A program made the translations under genes and the position numbers. A stretch of 64,000 bases of DNA from Natronosalvus vescus (GTDB lineage Archaea; Halobacteriota; Halobacteria; Halobacteriales; Natrialbaceae): assembly GCF_023973145.1 (NCBI RefSeq), contig NZ_CP099546.1:1116001-1180000 (forward strand), written 5' to 3'. The notes beneath the pieces were generated by a model. The model searched no databases, was not told where the DNA came from, and worked only from the letters and a program-made list of their open reading frames with translations. Each line of letters begins with the position of its first letter. Positions within the stretch are counted from its first letter, which is position 1. Positions 1-10,053 of this stretch are shown piece by piece.

Positions 1-573
1 GGCGGCGATGAACCGCGACCCCTCCGGTGTGCGGACATCGAAGAGGTCGTCGCCGGCCGCGAATTCGAACACCCAGTTGATCTTCGTCCGATCGGCCGTG
101 GGGGCCTCGTTCAGGGGCACGGGTCGAACCGCCCCGTCCTCGACGAGCGGGTATCGAACTCGCTCCGGGTGGTCGAACTGCGACCGCTGGCGTTCCGACA
201 GCAGGTAGGTGTACAGAATTGGGGCAGCGCCGTAGGCAGAGAGAAGGTTGCTCATGATTCCGGCCTGTCCGCCCAGTTGCTGTGTGTCGGGCGTCAGCGT
301 TGCCTCGAGCGTGGCCGCGAACTCGTCGGTCAACGTCAGTTCGTCGCCCCGACCAGTCGCCATCGCGTGGGTCATCGCCAACGCGAGGTCGCTAAGCGTG
401 TCCAGACGACCTTGTGGCCGGTTCTCACCCGGTGCTTCCGGGCGGTCGAGGGCTGCCTCGAGGTAGTCGTCGACCCGGACGATGGCGTCGACGTTGGCGT
501 TGTACGCGACGAACACTGGCAGATTCTCGAGGGCCTCGAGTGCGGTCTCGAGGTGGGCGTGGCCCCACTCCAT
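1..573 (-). CDS. ADP-dependent sugar kinase (ADPGK/ADP-PFK family), C-terminus cut by window edge
   Basis: The first 191 codons are present; the rest lies left of the window. The ribokinase-like ADP-dependent kinase family uses ADP to phosphorylate glucose or fructose 6-phosphate in the cytoplasm. Visible hallmarks are a YNANVDAI strand near residue 24, which is the N-terminal sugar-binding region, and GGQAGIMSN near residue 105. The ATG at 573 is preceded by an open stretch with one in-frame GTG (codon beginning at 630), so a slightly longer protein is possible. Glucokinase versus phosphofructokinase specificity cannot be decided from this half. The gene reads leftward, as do the next two genes. 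Confidence 0.78.
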   Translation of the reverse strand, partial: MEWGHAHLETALEALENLPVFVAYNANVDAIVRVDDYLEAALDRPEAPGENRPQGRLDTLSDLALAMTHAMATGRGDELTLTDEFAATLEATLTPDTQQLGGQAGIMSNLLSAYGAAPILYTYLLSERQRSQFDHPERVRYPLVEDGAVRPVPLNEAPTADRTKINWVFEFAAGDDLFDVRTPEGSRFIAA

Positions 574-747
574 TACCTGTTGGTCTTCGACGACCAGGGA
601 GTTAATCCGCCAGGGTGCCTCGGGAATTGGCACCCGGCATTATGGGAGGACGGCCTCGAGGAGTCGAACTGGAGCGAATATTGTCTCGAGGGTGCGTGTA
701 GAACAGCTCTCGTCTGACTCTCTCCGCAGGATGGGGGTGCTGAGAAC

Positions 748-1254
748 CTAGAGATATCGTTCCATCTCGTAGTCGCCGCGGTTACGTGCCGTCGTCTCGA
801 AACCGGTCGACCGGTAGAGATTCATCGCGATGCGGTTGGTTCGAGAGACGGTTAGCCAGACGTGAGTCACCCCGTTCGCTCGTCCCTGACCGAGCAAGCC
901 CCGGATGAGTCGAGTTCCGATTCCCGCCGACTGATACGCGGGCTTGACGAAAATGGCCAGTTCGGCCTGCTCGTCGTACGGGACGAGGACGGCGTGGCCG
1001 ATCACGTCATCCCGGTGGCGTGCGACGGTGTGGAGGCCATCCTCGAGGAGCCCACTGATCCACTGACGTATGCGGGAGTCCCCTCGTGGTGGCAACCCCT
1101 GTGATCGCGAGTCATCGCCGAAATGGGTGTACATGTCCACCAGCGGGTGGGAGTCACCGGCGTACGTACTGACCGTGATCGTTCTTCCATCCCGATCGGT
1201 GAACGTCGTCGGCGGGAGTGGAAATCGTGATCGCTGGTCGGCTGAGGTGGCCAT
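748..1254 (-). CDS. GNAT family N-acetyltransferase
   Basis: A 168-residue cytoplasmic protein with the GCN5-related acetyltransferase fold. The acetyl-CoA pyrophosphate loop is seen as Q108-S-A-G-I-G113 after the beta strand ELAIFV. It is followed by the characteristic C-terminal segment ending N-L-Y-R-S-T-G-F (about 145-152), which closes the fold. The acceptor substrate cannot be deduced. The first 65 residues are less family-like and may form a substrate-specific lid. It is on the same strand as, and 208 bp beyond, the SPFH gene, so it probably has its own promoter. Confidence 0.85.
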   Translation of the reverse strand: MATSADQRSRFPLPPTTFTDRDGRTITVSTYAGDSHPLVDMYTHFGDDSRSQGLPPRGDSRIRQWISGLLEDGLHTVARHRDDVIGHAVLVPYDEQAELAIFVKPAYQSAGIGTRLIRGLLGQGRANGVTHVWLTVSRTNRIAMNLYRSTGFETTARNRGDYEMERYL

Positions 1255-1462
1255 ACGTGAGTTTCGGGACGTATCGTCCTAAGCCTGTCTCGCATTCCCA
1301 GTCGCTGGGAGTGGCCCAGACTCGGGGAAGTGTTCATCTGCGCTCTTCCAGAACTGGGTGGGGTTCGGTTGGCTTCAGGCGTTCAGCCACCTCGAGGTCG
1401 GCCGGTACGTCATCCGGTACGGATCGTCAGGGAAAAGCCTCGTGCTTTACGGGAAGATGATG

Positions 1463-2563
1463 TCAACGCTCGCCTGGATTCTGAGACGCTGAAGTGGACG
1501 TCACATCGTCCCCTTCCTGGATCGCTTTGGCTTGCTGTTCCATCTCCTCGAGATCTACGTCGACCTCTGCTTCGATTTCGCCGATGATCTCGGCGATGTC
1601 GTCCAGGCCGATGAGTTCACGGGTCTCCTCGTCGAACGCGAGGCTCTCGAGTTCCGTACCGTCTTCTTTCACGTCACTGCCCTGGAGGTGTTTGCCGTAG
1701 CGCCCGATCATTGAGGACAGCTCCTGTGGCAGGACGAACGTCGTCGACTCGCTCTGGCCGATCTCGGAGAGGGTGTCCATCCCGCGGTCGATGATGGCGC
1801 GCTCGCCCATCGATTCGGCCGAGCGGGCTCGCAACACGGTCGAGATGGAATCACCTTGTGCCTCGAGGATCTGACTCTGTTTCTCACCCTGGGCGCGGAT
1901 GATCTGGCTCTGCTTTTCCCCCTCCGCACGCTCAACGGCACTGCGGCGTTCACCCTGGGCCTCGAGAATCATGGCACGACGTTTCCGCTCGGCGGAGGTC
2001 TGTTGCTCCATCGCGCCTTTGACGTCGCGGGAGGGCGTCACTTCGCGCACCTCGACCGCCTCGATGCGGATTCCCCACTCGTCGGTGGGCTCGTCGAGTT
2101 CGGTGCGGATCCGGGCGTTGATCTGTTCACGCCTGCTCAGCGTGTCGTCGAGTTCCATGTCGCCGATCACGGCACGGAGGGTGGTTTGAGCGAGGTTGGA
2201 AACGGCTCGCGAATAGTCGTCGACCTCGAGGAACGCCTTCTTGGCGTCCATCACGCGGATGTAGATGACGGCGTCGGCGGTCACCGGCGAGTTGTCCCGC
2301 GTGATCGCTTCCTGCCGAGGAACGTCGAGCGTCTGGGTTCGCATGTCGAAGCGGTGTACCTGGGAGACGAACGGCGGAACGATGTTCAGCCCTGGTTCGA
2401 GGATTTTACGATACTCGCCGAAGATGGTCAGTGCTCCCCGATCGTAGGCATCGATAAAGATGACCATCTGCCAGACGGTAACGGCTGCGACGAACACGAC
2501 GAGGAGGCCAATCCCGAGTGTCAGTTCGGCTGCCTGCAATGGTGCGTATACGAACTCGTTCAT
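1463..2563 (-). CDS. SPFH/band 7 (stomatin-prohibitin) membrane protein
   Basis: A 366-residue membrane-anchored scaffold protein. One transmembrane helix spans about residues 13-37. The band 7 domain (about 38-190) contains the typical EPGLNIVPPF and RFDMRTQTLDVP strands. An alanine/glutamate-rich helical segment (about 185-260) carries near-repeats of the type AQGEKQSQI, expected to oligomerise as a coiled coil. The C-terminal 100 residues are acidic. Archaeal stomatin homologues are often paired with a NfeD/ClpP-like protease; no such partner is adjacent here. It is divergently transcribed from the TFB gene. Confidence 0.9.
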   Translation of the reverse strand: MNEFVYAPLQAAELTLGIGLLVVFVAAVTVWQMVIFIDAYDRGALTIFGEYRKILEPGLNIVPPFVSQVHRFDMRTQTLDVPRQEAITRDNSPVTADAVIYIRVMDAKKAFLEVDDYSRAVSNLAQTTLRAVIGDMELDDTLSRREQINARIRTELDEPTDEWGIRIEAVEVREVTPSRDVKGAMEQQTSAERKRRAMILEAQGERRSAVERAEGEKQSQIIRAQGEKQSQILEAQGDSISTVLRARSAESMGERAIIDRGMDTLSEIGQSESTTFVLPQELSSMIGRYGKHLQGSDVKEDGTELESLAFDEETRELIGLDDIAEIIGEIEAEVDVDLEEMEQQAKAIQEGDDVTSTSASQNPGER

Positions 2564-2813
2564 TATCTATACTCGGTGCGGAGGGTCAATAACTCTTGGC
2601 CTGCTGTCGTGTCAACTAGTCGTCTCTCGGCCGTATACGAACCGACGGAGATCGCACAGATGCTCGGGCTATCGGTGTCTCCCTCCCCGGAACTGGCTCG
2701 AGCGGCGGGATCTGGCGGTCTCAACGCGAAACAGCACCCAGGTCAGGATCAAAAAGTGTCTCCATTCCGGACAGAGCGCTTAACCTTGCCCGTCACTTTC
2801 AGGGAAATGAGCG

Positions 2814-3782
2814 ATGATACGCCCCAGCCGCGAACGAGAGCGATCCAGTCAGACGGCATCAGAAAAGACGTCCTCGAGCGAAGAGGGTGTGAGACGTTGT
2901 CCGGAGTGTGACTCGGATGCACTCTTGACCGAGGACGGCAGCGGCGAACTCAGTTGTGAGGACTGTGGTCTCATCATCGAGGAGTCCCGGATCGACCGCG
3001 GCCCGGAGTGGCGAGCGTTCAACCACTCCGAGCGACAGAGCAAGTCACGCGTGGGCGCGCCGACGACCCAGACGATGCACGACAAGGGGTTGACGACGGC
3101 GATCGACTGGAAGGACAAGGACGCCTACGGCCGCTCGCTCTCCTCCGAAAAGCGCAGTCAAATGCACCGACTGCGCAAGTGGCAAGAGCGCATCCGAACC
3201 AAGGACGCGGGCGAACGAAACCTGCAGTTCGCGCTCTCCGAGATCGATCGGATGTCCTCGGCGATGGGGATCCCACGATCGGTACGCGAGGTGGCGTGTA
3301 TGCTGTATCGGCGTGCGCTCGAGGAAGATCTTATTCGCGGCCGATCGATCGAGGGCGTCGCGACCTCGGCACTGTACGCCGCCTGTCGGATCGAGGGCAT
3401 CCCACGAAGTCTCGAGGAAGTCGCAGCCGTTTCTCGGGTCGATCGCAAGGAAATCGGACGCACCTACCGGTACGTCGCCCAGGAACTCGGCCTCGGGATG
3501 GAGCCGGTCGATCCGAAGAAGTACGTCCCCCGATTCTGTTCGGAACTCGAACTCTCCGAGGAAGTGCAGGCGAAGGCGAACGAGATCATCGACGTCACGA
3601 CCGAAAAGGGTCTGCTGTCGGGAAAATCGCCGACCGGGTACGCCGCCGCCGCGATCTACGCGGCCTCGTTGCTCTGTAACGAGAAGAAGACGCAGCGGGA
3701 GGTCGCCAACGTCGCGCAGGTGACAGAAGTGACGATCCGCAACCGGTACCAGGAGCAGATCGAGGCGGTCGGCCTGTACTGA
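2814..3782 (+). CDS. tfb: Transcription initiation factor IIB (TFB)
   Basis: A 322-residue archaeal TFIIB homologue that bridges TBP-TATA complexes and RNA polymerase. The N-terminal zinc ribbon has ligands C29, C32, C48 and C51. It is followed by the B-reader region around GPEWRAF and by two cyclin-fold repeats (about 125-210 and 220-315), the second ending in a helix-turn-helix with TEVTIRNRY. Haloarchaea encode several TFBs with overlapping promoter specificities, and which one this is cannot be read from sequence alone. The start at 2814 is in frame. An ATG at 2807 lies in another frame and is blocked by a stop. Confidence 0.96.
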   Translation: MIRPSRERERSSQTASEKTSSSEEGVRRCPECDSDALLTEDGSGELSCEDCGLIIEESRIDRGPEWRAFNHSERQSKSRVGAPTTQTMHDKGLTTAIDWKDKDAYGRSLSSEKRSQMHRLRKWQERIRTKDAGERNLQFALSEIDRMSSAMGIPRSVREVACMLYRRALEEDLIRGRSIEGVATSALYAACRIEGIPRSLEEVAAVSRVDRKEIGRTYRYVAQELGLGMEPVDPKKYVPRFCSELELSEEVQAKANEIIDVTTEKGLLSGKSPTGYAAAAIYAASLLCNEKKTQREVANVAQVTEVTIRNRYQEQIEAVGLY

Positions 3783-3803
3783 TCGGGGTTCACTGCTCGA
3801 GCG

Positions 3804-3839
3804 GTTTTCTCATTTCTCAATTTTCATTTCTCATTTTTC
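3804..3839 (+). terminator. T-rich termination tract after tfb
   Basis: Starting 22 bases after the tfb stop there are four T-runs of three to five residues interspersed with C and A. This is the usual form of archaeal intrinsic termination signals, which need oligo-T but no hairpin. Position and strand fit termination of tfb. Confidence 0.6.
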
Positions 3840-3952
3840 GGTTCGTCGACGCCTGCAATGTTCCACGGGAGACGGAGGCTCGCCAACTAGCGGGACACCT
3901 CCCAGAGACGCGTTCGACACCTATCAGAAAAGATGTGTGTGTCTGACGTACG

Positions 3953-3960
3953 TTTAAGTA
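3953..3960 (+). promoter_or_regulatory. TATA box for the coiled-coil gene upstream of smc
   Basis: TTTAAGTA is centred 26 bases before the ATG at 3983, the spacing expected for a leaderless haloarchaeal transcript. This suggests that the coiled-coil gene, and perhaps smc-scpA, are expressed from here. Confidence 0.55.
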
Positions 3961-3982
3961 TCGAGAACAGTCCCTAGTATGT

Positions 3983-4300
3983 ATGCCGAAAAACCGCGTC
4001 GAGCGACTCGAGGCGACCGTCAAGGAGCTCGAGTCCACTGTCGAAGGACTAACCGAGGAACTCGTGGAATCGAAAGAGCGCATCCGGGTGCTCGAGGCCG
4101 AACTCGACACCGAGATACCGACTCGGGTGCCCGAACGGCGGGCCAGCGCCGCGAAACCGGGCGAGGACGGCGAAACGCCCGAAGCCGCTCAGAACGACGT
4201 CGACGAGGCCGCAGCGGAAGCCGAGAATGACGTCGAGGGCGAAGCCGAACTCGAGGAGGAACCAGAAGACTCAGGTACCGACGACATTATTGTCGCATAA
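3983..4300 (+). CDS. Small coiled-coil acidic protein
   Basis: A 105-residue protein of unknown function. Residues 4-42 show heptad spacing of leucine and valine (RLEATVKELESTV and following), a short parallel coiled coil. The remaining two thirds are an unstructured tail rich in Glu, Asp and Ala. It precedes smc by 60 bp on the same strand. A role linked to chromosome condensation is only suggested by position. Start chosen because a TATA box sits 26 nt upstream. Confidence 0.75.
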   Translation: MPKNRVERLEATVKELESTVEGLTEELVESKERIRVLEAELDTEIPTRVPERRASAAKPGEDGETPEAAQNDVDEAAAEAENDVEGEAELEEEPEDSGTDDIIVA

Positions 4301-4360
4301 CCTGTCGACTGACCCGTTACGGACGGGGTCGTCGACGCTCGCTGGCTACGGAGGGCTCGA

Positions 4361-7300
4361 ATGCATATCAAGGCGCTCGTCTTAGACAATTTCAAGAGTT
4401 TCGGCCGGAAGACGAAGATCCCGTTTTACGAGGACTTCACCGTCGTTACGGGACCGAACGGCTCCGGGAAGTCGAACATCATCGACGCCGTGTTGTTCGC
4501 CCTCGGGTTGGCCCGAACGCGGGGGATCAGAGCGGAGAAACTGACGGATCTCATCTACAACCCCGGTCACGACGGCGATGGAGAGATCGTCGGCCCGCGG
4601 GAGGCGATCGTCGAGGTCATTCTGGACAACAGCGACGAGACCCTCACGCGTTCACAGGTCGTCAACGCCGCCGGCAGCGACGACGTCGGCGACTGCGAGG
4701 AAGTTCGCATTCGGCGACGGATCAAACGCACCGAGGACAACTACTACTCTTACTACTATCTCAACGATCGCTCGGTCAACCTCTCCGACATCCAGGATTT
4801 ACTCGCCCAGGCCGGGGTCACCCCCGAGGGGTACAACGTCGTCATGCAGGGTGACGTCACCGAGATCATCAACATGACGCCGTACAACCGGCGACAGATC
4901 ATCGACGAGATCGCCGGTGTCGCCGAGTTCGATGCGAAAAAAGAGGACGCGTTTGGTGAACTCGAGATCGTCCAGGAACGCATCGACGAGGCCCAGCTTC
5001 GGATTCGGGAAAAACGCACCCGCCTCGGCCAACTCGAGGACGAACGCCAGACTGCGATGCGATATCGCCGACTTCGGCGCGAAAAAGAGGAGTACGAAGG
5101 CTACCTCAAGGCGAGCGAACTCGAGGACAAACGCGAGGCACTCGAGGGGGTCGAGACGAAGGTCGACGGCCTCGAGGAGGATCTCGAAGATCTCCAGCGT
5201 GAACTGGACGAGCGCGAAGGAAAGGTACTTCGCCTCGAGGAAGATCTCGAGGATCTGAACGCCGAAATCGAGCGCAAAGGCGAGGACGAACAGCTGCGGA
5301 TCAAGAGCGAGATCGAGTCGGTCAAAGGCGACATCTCCCGGCTCGAGGATCGGATCGAGGCGACGACCGAGCGGATCGAGGAGGCCGAATCGACCCGCCG
5401 TGGAGCGTTTGTCAAGATCGACCGCAAACAGGAACAGGTCGCCGACCTCGAGAGCGAGATGCGCGAGTACAAACTCGAGAAAGCCTCGCTCAAAGGCGAG
5501 ATCCAGGAGCGCGAAACCGAACGCGAGGGTCTCGAGAAGGAGATCGACGAGGTCGACACCGAGTACGACGAGGTGAAAGCCGACCTTCGGGAGCGAAAGG
5601 ACGCCCTCGAGGCGGCCAAAACCGAGAAGAACGACCTCCAGCGCGAACAGGATCGCCTGCTCGACGAAGCGCGACGGCGCTCGAACGAGGTGAGCGAGAC
5701 GGAAACCGAAATCGAGGAGATCGAAGCGTCGATCCCCGAGATCGAAACACAGCGCAAGGATCTCGAGCGCGAACTCGAGAAGGCCGAGACCAACCGCGAG
5801 AACATCACCGTCGTCGTCGACGATCTGCGCGACGAAAAACGTGACTTGCAGTCGAAGCTCGACGACATCGACGACGACCTTCAGGCCAAACAGGCCGAGT
5901 ACGCCGAACTCGAGGCGAACGCCGGCGAGAGCGGCGACTCGTCGTTCGGCAGGGCGGTGACGACGATCCAGAACGCGGCCATCGACGGCGTCCACGGCCC
6001 CGTCGCGGAGCTGGGCAGCGTCGCCGGCGAGTACGCGGTCGCCTGTGAGACTGCCGCCGGCGGACGGCTGGCGAACGTCGTCGTGAAGGACGACGTGATC
6101 GGCCAGCAGTGTATCGAGTACCTGAAATCCCGAAACGCGGGGCGGGCGACGTTCCTCCCGATCAGCAAGATGCGCTCGAGAGGCCTTCCGAACGCACCGT
6201 CCGATCCCGGCGTCGTCGACTTCGCCTACAACCTCGTCGACTTCGACGACCGCTATTCGGGTATCTTCTCGTACGTGCTCGGCGACACCCTCGTCGTCGA
6301 GGACATCGAGACCGCCCGGGCGTACATGGGCGACTATCGGATGGTCACCCTCGACGGCGACCTCGTCGAAAAGAGCGGGGCGATGACCGGTGGCTCGCGA
6401 AAGGGATCCCGGTACTCCTTCTCCAGCGGCGGGAAGGGACAACTCGAGCGCGTCGCGACCCAGATCACGAAGCTACAGGACGAAAAGCAGTCCATCCGAA
6501 CCGATCTTCGGGGCGTCGAAGAGCGTCTCGACGACGCTCGCGACCGCCAGACGGAGGCGGCAGACGAGGTGCGATCGATCGAGAACGAACTCGAGAAACT
6601 CGCGGAGAAACGCGACGGCCTCGAAACCGAGATCGATGAGCTCGAGACGAAACTCGAGGAACTCGAGGACGAACGCGAGTCAGTCGACGAGCGGATGACC
6701 GAAATCGCCGACGACATCGAGGCGAAAACGGAGACGATCGACGAGATACAGGCCGACATCGACGAGCTCGAGACCGAGTTAGCCGACTCGAAGATTCCGG
6801 AGCTGACCGCTCAGATCGAGGAACTCGATGCCGAAATCGACGAGCGCGAGGAGCGGATGGACGCCCTCGATACGAAGCTGAACGAACTCGGCCTCGAAAA
6901 GCAGTACGCCGAGGACGCGATCGAAGACCTCCACGACGAGATCGAAACGGCACAGAACCGCAAGGCCGAGTACGAGGACACGATCGCCGACTGCGAGGAT
7001 GCGATCGCGGAGAAACACGAGGTACTCGAGGCAAAACGCGAGGCCGTCGAGGAACTCGAGGACGAACTCGCCGAGCTCAAAGCCGAACGCACCGAGTGCA
7101 AGGAGGCCGTTACGGAGGCCCGAACGGCCCGCGACCAGCAACAGAACCGCGTCCAGACCGTCGAGAGCAAACTCGAGTCCGCCCGCGAACGGGCCGGGGC
7201 TCTCGAGTGGGAGATCGAGGCGCTCGAGGAGGAAGTCGGGGAGTACGACCCCGAGGACGTGCCCGACCACGACACGGTGGTCGAGATGGTCGAATTGCTC

Positions 7301-7945
7301 GAGGCCGATATGGAGGCGCTCGAGCCCGTCAACATGCTCGCGATCGACGAGTACGACGAGGTGCGCTCGGAGCTCGACGACCTGGAGGAGGGGAAGGCGA
7401 CGCTGGTCGAGGAAGCCGACGGCATTCGCGAGCGGATCGAGCAGTACGAGACGCAGAAGAAGCGGACGTTCATGGACTCTTACGAGGCGATTGCGGAGCA
7501 CTTCACGGAGATCTTCGAGAAGCTCTCGGAGGGAACCGGCTCGCTCCACCTCGAGGACGAGGACGATCCGTTCGAGGGCGGGTTGACGATGAAAGCCCAG
7601 CCGGGTGATAAGCCGATCCAGCGCCTGGATGCGATGTCCGGCGGCGAGAAATCCTTGACCGCCCTGGCGTTCATCTTCGCCATCCAGCGCCACAACCCCG
7701 CGCCGTTTTACGCCCTGGACGAGGTCGACGCGTTCCTCGACGCCGTCAACGCCGAGCGCGTCGGCCAGATGGTCGACGAACTCGCCGGCCGGGCTCAGTT
7801 CGTGGTGGTCTCACACCGGTCTGCGATGCTCGATCGATCCGAGCGGGCCATCGGTGTCACCATGCAACAGGACAACGTCTCGGCGGTGACCGGTATCGAC
7901 CTCAGCGGCGACCGCGACGGCGAGGAGGTACCGGCCGATGACTGA
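4361..7945 (+). CDS. smc: Chromosome segregation protein SMC
   Basis: A 1194-residue ATPase that dimerises and entraps DNA to condense and segregate chromosomes. The N-terminal head carries Walker A in GPNGSGKSN (about 31-39). Long coiled-coil arms (about 165-500 and 690-1010) flank a hinge at about 520-680, including the VVVKDDVIGQQCIEYLK segment. The C-terminal head has the ABC signature LDAMSGGEKS (about 1087-1096) and Walker B ALDEVDAFLD (about 1116). All catalytic motifs are intact and the length is typical. A Shine-Dalgarno-like GGAGGG at 4350-4355 supports the start. The stop overlaps scpA by 8 bp, implying translational coupling. Confidence 0.97.
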   Translation: MHIKALVLDNFKSFGRKTKIPFYEDFTVVTGPNGSGKSNIIDAVLFALGLARTRGIRAEKLTDLIYNPGHDGDGEIVGPREAIVEVILDNSDETLTRSQVVNAAGSDDVGDCEEVRIRRRIKRTEDNYYSYYYLNDRSVNLSDIQDLLAQAGVTPEGYNVVMQGDVTEIINMTPYNRRQIIDEIAGVAEFDAKKEDAFGELEIVQERIDEAQLRIREKRTRLGQLEDERQTAMRYRRLRREKEEYEGYLKASELEDKREALEGVETKVDGLEEDLEDLQRELDEREGKVLRLEEDLEDLNAEIERKGEDEQLRIKSEIESVKGDISRLEDRIEATTERIEEAESTRRGAFVKIDRKQEQVADLESEMREYKLEKASLKGEIQERETEREGLEKEIDEVDTEYDEVKADLRERKDALEAAKTEKNDLQREQDRLLDEARRRSNEVSETETEIEEIEASIPEIETQRKDLERELEKAETNRENITVVVDDLRDEKRDLQSKLDDIDDDLQAKQAEYAELEANAGESGDSSFGRAVTTIQNAAIDGVHGPVAELGSVAGEYAVACETAAGGRLANVVVKDDVIGQQCIEYLKSRNAGRATFLPISKMRSRGLPNAPSDPGVVDFAYNLVDFDDRYSGIFSYVLGDTLVVEDIETARAYMGDYRMVTLDGDLVEKSGAMTGGSRKGSRYSFSSGGKGQLERVATQITKLQDEKQSIRTDLRGVEERLDDARDRQTEAADEVRSIENELEKLAEKRDGLETEIDELETKLEELEDERESVDERMTEIADDIEAKTETIDEIQADIDELETELADSKIPELTAQIEELDAEIDEREERMDALDTKLNELGLEKQYAEDAIEDLHDEIETAQNRKAEYEDTIADCEDAIAEKHEVLEAKREAVEELEDELAELKAERTECKEAVTEARTARDQQQNRVQTVESKLESARERAGALEWEIEALEEEVGEYDPEDVPDHDTVVEMVELLEADMEALEPVNMLAIDEYDEVRSELDDLEEGKATLVEEADGIRERIEQYETQKKRTFMDSYEAIAEHFTEIFEKLSEGTGSLHLEDEDDPFEGGLTMKAQPGDKPIQRLDAMSGGEKSLTALAFIFAIQRHNPAPFYALDEVDAFLDAVNAERVGQMVDELAGRAQFVVVSHRSAMLDRSERAIGVTMQQDNVSAVTGIDLSGDRDGEEVPADD

Positions 7946-8903
7946 CGACGAGATCCCCTTACAGATCGCCGGTCACGAGGATCGCGAACGGCCGGGATCA
8001 GACGAGAACGGAGATTCACCGTCGGCGGACTCCGTCCTCGCGTTCGACGAGACGGCGGTTTCCGGGACGGCGGGTGACGTGGACGCCGGAATCGACAGCG
8101 ACCAGGATGACGACGTCGAACCCGTCGAACTCCTCGTCCAGCTCGCCAAAGAAGGCGAGATCGACCCCTGGGACATCGACATCGTCGCCGTCACCGACAA
8201 GTTCCTCGAGGCGCTCGACGACGCCGACCTTCGAACGTCCGGCCGAGCGCTGTTTTACGCGAGCGTCCTGCTCCGGATGAAGAGCGACGAGTTGTTCGCC
8301 CCCGACGAACCCGAAGAGGAAGAACTCCCACCCTGGGAGGCTCCTTTCGCGGACGACGGAGCCATGGACGGCGACGGCGTGCCCGGGTTCGATCCAATCG
8401 AAGGCCTCGAGGCCGAGATGGAACGGCGCCTCGAGCGCAAACACGCTCGCGGCAAACCCGAGACGCTGGACGAACTGGTGCGCGAGCTTCGGGACGCCGA
8501 ACGGGGCACCTGGTGGAAGTCCTCGCGCAGCTACGACACGAGCGAGTCGCCCTCGGGATTCAACCGTGGGATGCAGGAACTCAGCTATCACTCCGGGGAC
8601 GACTTTCGGGTCGACGACGAGCCGACGGCTAACGACGTGACCCACACCGCCCACGAGGAGGACATCGAAACGGTCATCGACGACGTCGATGAAACGCTCA
8701 CTGAGCAGTACGACCGCGGGCGCGAGGAGGTGCTGTACGCCGAAATCGATCACGTCGGTGGGACGCGTGTCATGACCTACCTGGCGTTGCTCTTTCTGGC
8801 CCACCGGGGTCGCCTCGTGCTCGAGCAGGACGAACTGTTCGGCGACCTCTGGATCAAGGAGGCGAGCCTCGAGGCCGAGGCGACGGAAGCGATCGCTGAC
8901 TGA
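7938..8903 (+). CDS. scpA: Segregation and condensation protein A (ScpA kleisin)
   Basis: A 321-residue kleisin expected to close the SMC ring by joining the two heads. After an acidic, Gly-rich leader of about 55 residues comes the conserved N-terminal kleisin helix region (VELLVQLAKEGEIDPWDIDI, about 58-77). The C-terminal winged helix occupies about 250-315. The middle contains a haloarchaeal acidic linker. It overlaps smc by 8 bp. No ScpB gene follows directly. Confidence 0.93.
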   Translation: MTDDEIPLQIAGHEDRERPGSDENGDSPSADSVLAFDETAVSGTAGDVDAGIDSDQDDDVEPVELLVQLAKEGEIDPWDIDIVAVTDKFLEALDDADLRTSGRALFYASVLLRMKSDELFAPDEPEEEELPPWEAPFADDGAMDGDGVPGFDPIEGLEAEMERRLERKHARGKPETLDELVRELRDAERGTWWKSSRSYDTSESPSGFNRGMQELSYHSGDDFRVDDEPTANDVTHTAHEEDIETVIDDVDETLTEQYDRGREEVLYAEIDHVGGTRVMTYLALLFLAHRGRLVLEQDELFGDLWIKEASLEAEATEAIAD

Positions 8904-9147
8904 GTCGTGACCGTTGTCAAGGAGGTAGAATTCGAACTGGTGTAGGTTCCCGTAGCGTCGAGTGGGTCGAATCGATCGATACGTTGTCTAGATTATACTA
9001 CGGATATTATGGTGTATGGGTTCGATTTTCAAAGCTAGTGGCAGCCGAACTGTAGGTGTTACCAACTGAGAGGGGTGACGAAAGCGATAGACTATCGCGA
9101 GACCGACGAACCGTCGTCATTTTGTCCCTGGCAGTCAGGAACCGAGT

Positions 9148-9354
9148 ATGGAACGCGTACAAGCGGCACTCGGGGGCCTGGCCGTGGTCGTCCTGCTCTA
9201 CGGGGGATACATCGTGATTCGGACGCTGACTCGAGCCCTGTATGCGCTGATCTGGTTCACCGAAACGGTCGCGATGTTCGTCTTCGCCCTCCTCATCGGC
9301 TACGTGGCGTATCGCGTGCTCTGGGGCGTGAGCGACGATCCGAGGCGGCACTGA
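9148..9354 (+). CDS. Small two-helix membrane protein
   Basis: A 68-residue protein with two predicted transmembrane helices (about 7-27 and 38-58) separated by a short loop, and a basic/acidic C-terminal tail. No family is recognised. It is separated from scpA by 244 bp, in which no other gene is seen, and from the following zinc-ribbon pair by 192 bp, so it is probably a single-gene unit. Confidence 0.65.
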   Translation: MERVQAALGGLAVVVLLYGGYIVIRTLTRALYALIWFTETVAMFVFALLIGYVAYRVLWGVSDDPRRH

Positions 9355-9546
9355 CGACCACGTGTTGACGGATTCGCGTGTGAGAGACGGGACGGGCCGT
9401 TCGCCGTGGACGATGGCCGCTCGTTCGATGTCGCTCCCTTCTTCTCGAGTCGCCGATGGCTGGTGCTCTCTTGATTCCGAGTCGCAGACGGTGGCCGCTC
9501 GAGTCGATCACAACGATTTAGGTGTTAACCGGACAACACAAACCAG

Positions 9547-10053
9547 ATGTCGAGACCTGACGACGTCCTCTACCGTGCCCGCCTCGGGTTCTTTGCCCTC
9601 CTCCGGAAGTTCCTGCCAGTCGTCCTCCTCATTTTCATGTTCGTCTGGCCGATCCTCCTCCTGCCGACGCCATGGAATGCCCTGCTGGCGTGGGTGAGCC
9701 TCCTGGTTGGCCTCTTCACCATCTGGGTCGCCCGCGGCATTCCCCTGTACCCGGCACACACCTTCGGGGTCGAACACCGCGTCGACGAGGACACCTTCGA
9801 CGGCCCGCGAAAGCACTGTGCCGACTGTGGAACGACCTGTACGCAGGGGCTCCGTCGTCGGTACACCCGCCAGTACGTCCTCTTTGGAATCCCGATCCAC
9901 ACCCTCGAGTGGGGAATCAACGACTACTGTCTCGAGTGTGCCCGACCGGGCGGCGGCCCTGGCGTCGACGAGCGGTCTTCCATCGGCAGAGTGCACCGGA
10001 ACCACGAGAGCGCCGACCGCGAACTCGAGCGGGCGTTCGAGGGCGAGCGATGA
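9547..10053 (+). CDS. Membrane protein with C-terminal zinc ribbon (first of tandem pair)
   Basis: A 168-residue protein with two membrane helices (about 20-40 and 44-63) followed by a soluble domain with two Cys pairs, C91/C94 and C128/C131. These frame a RRYTRQYVLFGIPI segment and an EWGINDYC motif. The four Cys residues probably bind zinc. An extra Cys lies at 98. The downstream gene has the same architecture with its four Cys at identical residue numbers, so the two are paralogues. Function unknown. The start codon of the second gene overlaps this stop (ATGA), so they are co-translated. Confidence 0.78.
   Translation: MSRPDDVLYRARLGFFALLRKFLPVVLLIFMFVWPILLLPTPWNALLAWVSLLVGLFTIWVARGIPLYPAHTFGVEHRVDEDTFDGPRKHCADCGTTCTQGLRRRYTRQYVLFGIPIHTLEWGINDYCLECARPGGGPGVDERSSIGRVHRNHESADRELERAFEGER

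Noticed and set aside
1856-2911. A 351-codon plus-strand frame opposite the SPFH gene
   Set aside because: SPFH motifs on the minus strand are clear and the frame runs without logic into the tfb leader.
4799-6442. A 547-codon minus-strand frame opposite smc
   Set aside because: Leu/Phe/Val-rich composition is the complement of GAG/GAA-rich coiled-coil codons; no start signal and smc is unmistakable.
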